Source: an uncultured Caryophanales bacterium (lineage in GTDB: Bacteria; Bacillota_I; Bacilli_A; RFN20; CAG-826). From it: 15,534 nucleotides of DNA. The stretch spans positions 1-15,534 of the forward strand of contig CALAWM010000004.1 of NCBI GenBank assembly GCA_937895315.1, read 5' to 3'. Position 1 is the stretch's first letter. Each line of letters starts with the position of its first letter. The translations under genes were made by a program, and so were the position numbers. A model generated the notes under the pieces. The model was not told the DNA's origin and searched no databases. It was given only the letters and a program-made list of their open reading frames with translations. Below are positions 13,270-15,534 of the stretch, piece by piece.

Positions 13270-14594
13270 AAACCATAATGCTTAATTGGTTTCCATTCAA
13301 CTTTTTTAAATGGAGCAATGATAAACATTGGGGCGTAACTTACCATGAAGACTAAGGCAAACCATGGGAAGAATAACTTTTTAAACCAATGCATTTTAAT
13401 TCTCTTCCAGTTAGTGAAGGAAATAATATAACTCATAAACACTGAGAAGACAAAGAACCCAAAGGTAAAGTCAAATAAGGTAAAGACATAGGTATTGAGT
13501 AAGAAAGTAAAGTCGTGGGTGAACGCTAGGTTAATAAACGATAAAATACCATAGATGATAAACCAATAAATGGTGAATGCTGGGAATGGGGTTGTGAAGA
13601 TAAAGCTTTCATAGAATGATGCTCTTTCTCTTAAAGTCTTTTTCCGGGCAAAGATTGATTTAAAGATTTTCCATGTATATAAACGTGAGACTTGGAAAAG
13701 ACCTTTAACCCACCGTAAGCGTTGTTTCCAACTATCTTTAAAGCGAATCGGTTGTTCATCATAAAAGATTGCATCATGGTTGTAATAAGTCCGGTCGCCA
13801 CCGTAAAGATGGGCGGTTGAAAACTCAATATCTTCAATCATGGTGTGGGCATGCCAACCATTTTCCTTTTTCATTTTGGCGTAACTTACAAAGAAGCCAG
13901 TCCCAGAAACATAAGAACTAATACCAAGTTTTTCACGGCCTTTGTGCATTAAAGTACATTCTCTTAAAAATGAGTAGCCGGTGCCAAATGTCCAAATTGA
14001 ATCACCCATATTGGTACTCGCCCGGTATGATGCAACCAGGTTTGCGTTTTTCTCGACATAGGTTTTATTAATTTCCGTTAAATAGTTTTTATCAAGGATG
14101 TTATCGGTGTCGACAACAATAAACCCAGCGAAGTTATCACTATATTCGCGATTTAATACGATATCAAAATAATGTTCTAAGGCATAACTTTTGCCAACTT
14201 TAACTTTATTAAAGCGCTCAAACACTTCGACTCCGCCCATGCTCTCAGCGATTTCTTTAGTACGATCGGTACAGTTATCGGCGATGACATGAATTTTGAT
14301 TTTATCTTGCGGATAATCAAGGGCTCTAATCGTCGTAATAAGTTGGGCAATAACTGTTTCTTCATTCCGAGCACTAGTGACAAAAATATATTCATGGAGT
14401 TGATCGGTATCTTTGAACTTTTTGTTTTTGATAAAGATTGAAAAAATGTTTAAAAATAGTTGGTACGTATAAAATGCTCCCAGGATTGAAAGCACGATTG
14501 TATTCATATGTACAATGATTTGGCCAAAAAGTGAGGCTTCAACGTACTGCTGTTGACCAAATATCAGTTCGAATAGGGACATGTTAAATTTCAT
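13251..14594 (-). CDS. membrane GT2 glycosyltransferase (processive type)
   Basis: This 447-residue protein has one N-terminal hydrophobic helix (about 30-55), a cytoplasmic GT-A domain and several C-terminal helices (about 325-430). Catalytic landmarks are A-R-N-E-E (75-79), D-N-C-T-D (106-110), the metal-binding D-T-D (162-164), S-G-T-G-F (230-234), I-E-D-I-E (253-257) with the catalytic Asp255, and Q-R-L-R-W (291-295). The Q-x-x-R-W motif is that of processive enzymes such as cellulose, hyaluronan and poly-N-acetylglucosamine synthases, but single-sugar glycolipid synthases share it. The product is therefore a membrane-made glycan or glycolipid, sugar unknown. AAGGTGG stands 5 bases before the chosen ATG. 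A start at 14642 would lie upstream of the TATAAT box and is rejected. It converges on fni and diverges from an MFS gene. Confidence 0.9.
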   Translation of the reverse strand: MKFNMSLFELIFGQQQYVEASLFGQIIVHMNTIVLSILGAFYTYQLFLNIFSIFIKNKKFKDTDQLHEYIFVTSARNEETVIAQLITTIRALDYPQDKIKIHVIADNCTDRTKEIAESMGGVEVFERFNKVKVGKSYALEHYFDIVLNREYSDNFAGFIVVDTDNILDKNYLTEINKTYVEKNANLVASYRASTNMGDSIWTFGTGYSFLRECTLMHKGREKLGISSYVSGTGFFVSYAKMKKENGWHAHTMIEDIEFSTAHLYGGDRTYYNHDAIFYDEQPIRFKDSWKQRLRWVKGLFQVSRLYTWKIFKSIFARKKTLRERASFYESFIFTTPFPAFTIYWFIIYGILSFINLAFTHDFTFLLNTYVFTLFDFTFGFFVFSVFMSYIISFTNWKRIKMHWFKKLFFPWFALVFMVSYAPMFIIAPFKKVEWKPIKHYGLKKPLD

Positions 14595-14599
14595 AAAAA

Positions 14600-14606
14600 C
14601 CACCTT
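14600..14606 (-). promoter_or_regulatory. ribosome binding site that sets the GT2 start
   Basis: AAGGTGG on the minus strand stands 5 bases before the ATG at 14594 and downstream of the TATAAT at 14625-14630, supporting 14594 over the in-frame ATG at 14642. Confidence 0.75.
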
Positions 14607-14624
14607 ATGTAGTATTCTTGGTCT

Positions 14625-14630
14625 ATTATA
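14625..14630 (-). promoter_or_regulatory. -10 box of the GT2 gene
   Basis: TATAAT is read on the minus strand, 30 bases before the GT2 ATG. The -35 region (GCCACA at 17-base spacing) is weak. Confidence 0.5.
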
Positions 14631-14665
14631 TCTTTTATTCATAAACTTGTGGCGAAAAGTGATAT

Positions 14666-14671
14666 TATAAT
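14666..14671 (+). promoter_or_regulatory. -10 box of the MFS gene
   Basis: TATAAT on the plus strand, 21 bases before the MFS ATG, with no good -35 at standard spacing. It faces away from the GT2 box 35 bases to its left, so the two promoters share their upstream region. Confidence 0.5.
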
Positions 14672-14692
14672 GGTGGTAAATTCAGGATATTT

Positions 14693-15534
14693 ATGAAAAA
14701 ACTAGCGTTAAATCACACTTACGAATACCTAAAAGTCTCCTACTTCATTCGCTTCCTAGGAGACGCTTTTTTCTATACTTTCCTTTATGTTTTTCTTTCA
14801 AGTCTTGGTTTTTCAACGGTTGAGTTAGGTTTAATTTCGGCGATTTCACCTTTTGCCGCCTTGATTGGCAATATCGTGTTCCAAAAAATCGCGAAAAATC
14901 TTGAAGTAAATCGAATCTTAATGTTTATCTTTGGCATCTTTGAATTAATTATTGCCCTTCTTTTTGCTATCTTCGACAATCAACCCTTTCTTTTCTATGC
15001 CATTATCATTGGTTTTGCAAGTTTACTAAATGGTCCTTTCTATGCCTTACTTGATGGCTATAGCGGCACTTACATTAGTCAACGTAATAAACAATATTCC
15101 TCAATGCGAATTATGGGGACAATTAGTTACGTCATCGGTCCTTTAGTCGGTGGCTTACTTGTTGATTATGGTGGGGTCGGTTATTCAACACTTTTCTATA
15201 CATCGGCAGTCTTCCTTTTCTTCTCAACCATCTTAACTTTCTATTTCCCTAAACAAAAAGTGGAAGTTAATGACGATATTGCGCCGGAAGAAAAACATCG
15301 CATAAAAATTAGTAAACACCCTGACTTAGTTGCCTATCTACTTTTAAACTTCTTTGTTGTTGCCCTCTCAATTGTGAGCGATAACTTTTTTGGTGTTTAT
15401 TTAACGGAGATCAGAGGATTATCAACCGGCAATTATGGTTATTTAATATCCGCAGCGATTTTCGTAGAAACCATGGTTTTTGTCTTTATTATCTTTAAGA
15501 AGAATATGTTCCGAAATCCAACTATTTCCTATAT
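14693..15534 (+). CDS. MFS transporter, N-terminal part (cut by window edge)
   Basis: This frame is open from the ATG at 14693 to the window end, giving 280 residues without a stop, so the C-terminal helices are missing. The visible part has about eight hydrophobic segments, with a central charged loop near residues 185-205 (K-Q-K-V-E-V-N-D-D) joining the two halves. G-L-I-S-A-I-S-P (46-53) and the tone of the helices (F-Y-A-L-L-D at 115-120, G-P-L-V-G-G-L-L at 149-156) resemble the MFS_1-like group related to LacY and PPP-type permeases. The substrate is unknown. AGGA lies 5 bases before the ATG. It is divergent from the GT2 gene across a 98-base gap that holds both promoters. Confidence 0.8.
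   Translation, partial: MKKLALNHTYEYLKVSYFIRFLGDAFFYTFLYVFLSSLGFSTVELGLISAISPFAALIGNIVFQKIAKNLEVNRILMFIFGIFELIIALLFAIFDNQPFLFYAIIIGFASLLNGPFYALLDGYSGTYISQRNKQYSSMRIMGTISYVIGPLVGGLLVDYGGVGYSTLFYTSAVFLFFSTILTFYFPKQKVEVNDDIAPEEKHRIKISKHPDLVAYLLLNFFVVALSIVSDNFFGVYLTEIRGLSTGNYGYLISAAIFVETMVFVFIIFKKNMFRNPTISY

Noticed and set aside
1..15534. CRISPR array, IS element, tRNA, prophage or defence genes
   Set aside because: I saw no repeat-spacer pattern, transposase motif, cloverleaf sequence or nuclease/toxin gene on either strand.

Overview
This AT-rich window holds sixteen protein genes, packed with gaps of about 100 bases or less or with overlapping ends. It looks like part of a low-GC Bacillota chromosome, probably a Bacilli lineage. 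The signs are strong AGGAGG-type ribosome sites, the streptococcal/staphylococcal-style order mvaK1-mvaD-mvaK2-fni, a pyrophosphate-type phosphofructokinase and lactobacillus-like mevalonate kinase motifs. TGA acts as a stop (ends of mvaK1 and mvaD) and Trp is TGG, so this is not a mycoplasma using code 4. A genus cannot be named from the sequence alone.

Layout. (1) 1-2010, minus strand: a membrane-anchored alpha/beta hydrolase, tcdA (cyclic t6A tRNA modification) and the start of a GT-D-like glycosyltransferase cut by the window edge, read as one unit. (2) 2037-4550, minus strand: glyA (serine hydroxymethyltransferase) followed by pfp (pyrophosphate-type phosphofructokinase), closed by a clear hairpin terminator. 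(3) 4645-7668, plus strand: a glycerophosphodiester phosphodiesterase, a GPH/SLC45-like sugar-type transporter and a NagD-like HAD phosphatase, tightly coupled. (4) 7736-13269, plus strand: a promoter, then an unrecognised 97-residue two-helix membrane protein, a TctA-like permease, and the lower mevalonate pathway (mevalonate kinase, diphosphomevalonate decarboxylase, phosphomevalonate kinase, type 2 isopentenyl diphosphate isomerase). The last four genes are almost fused by 4-14 base overlaps, and the run ends in a terminator built across the last codons. (5) 13251-14594, minus strand: a processive-type membrane GT2 glycosyltransferase, convergent with fni. (6) 14693 to the edge, plus strand: the N-terminal part of an MFS transporter, divergent from the GT2 gene.

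How the genes work together. The mevalonate operon turns mevalonate into IPP and DMAPP. The two enzymes that make mevalonate from acetyl-CoA units are not in the window, and a TctA-family permease with a small membrane partner sits directly in front of the kinase. This makes transport of mevalonate or another carboxylate by that pair a testable idea, and it is the most interesting point here. The GDPD-transporter-HAD set could process glycerophosphodiesters to glycerol-3-phosphate and then glycerol. No rRNA, tRNA, CRISPR array, insertion sequence or phage gene was recognised, and no gene-free stretch exceeds about 100 bases.
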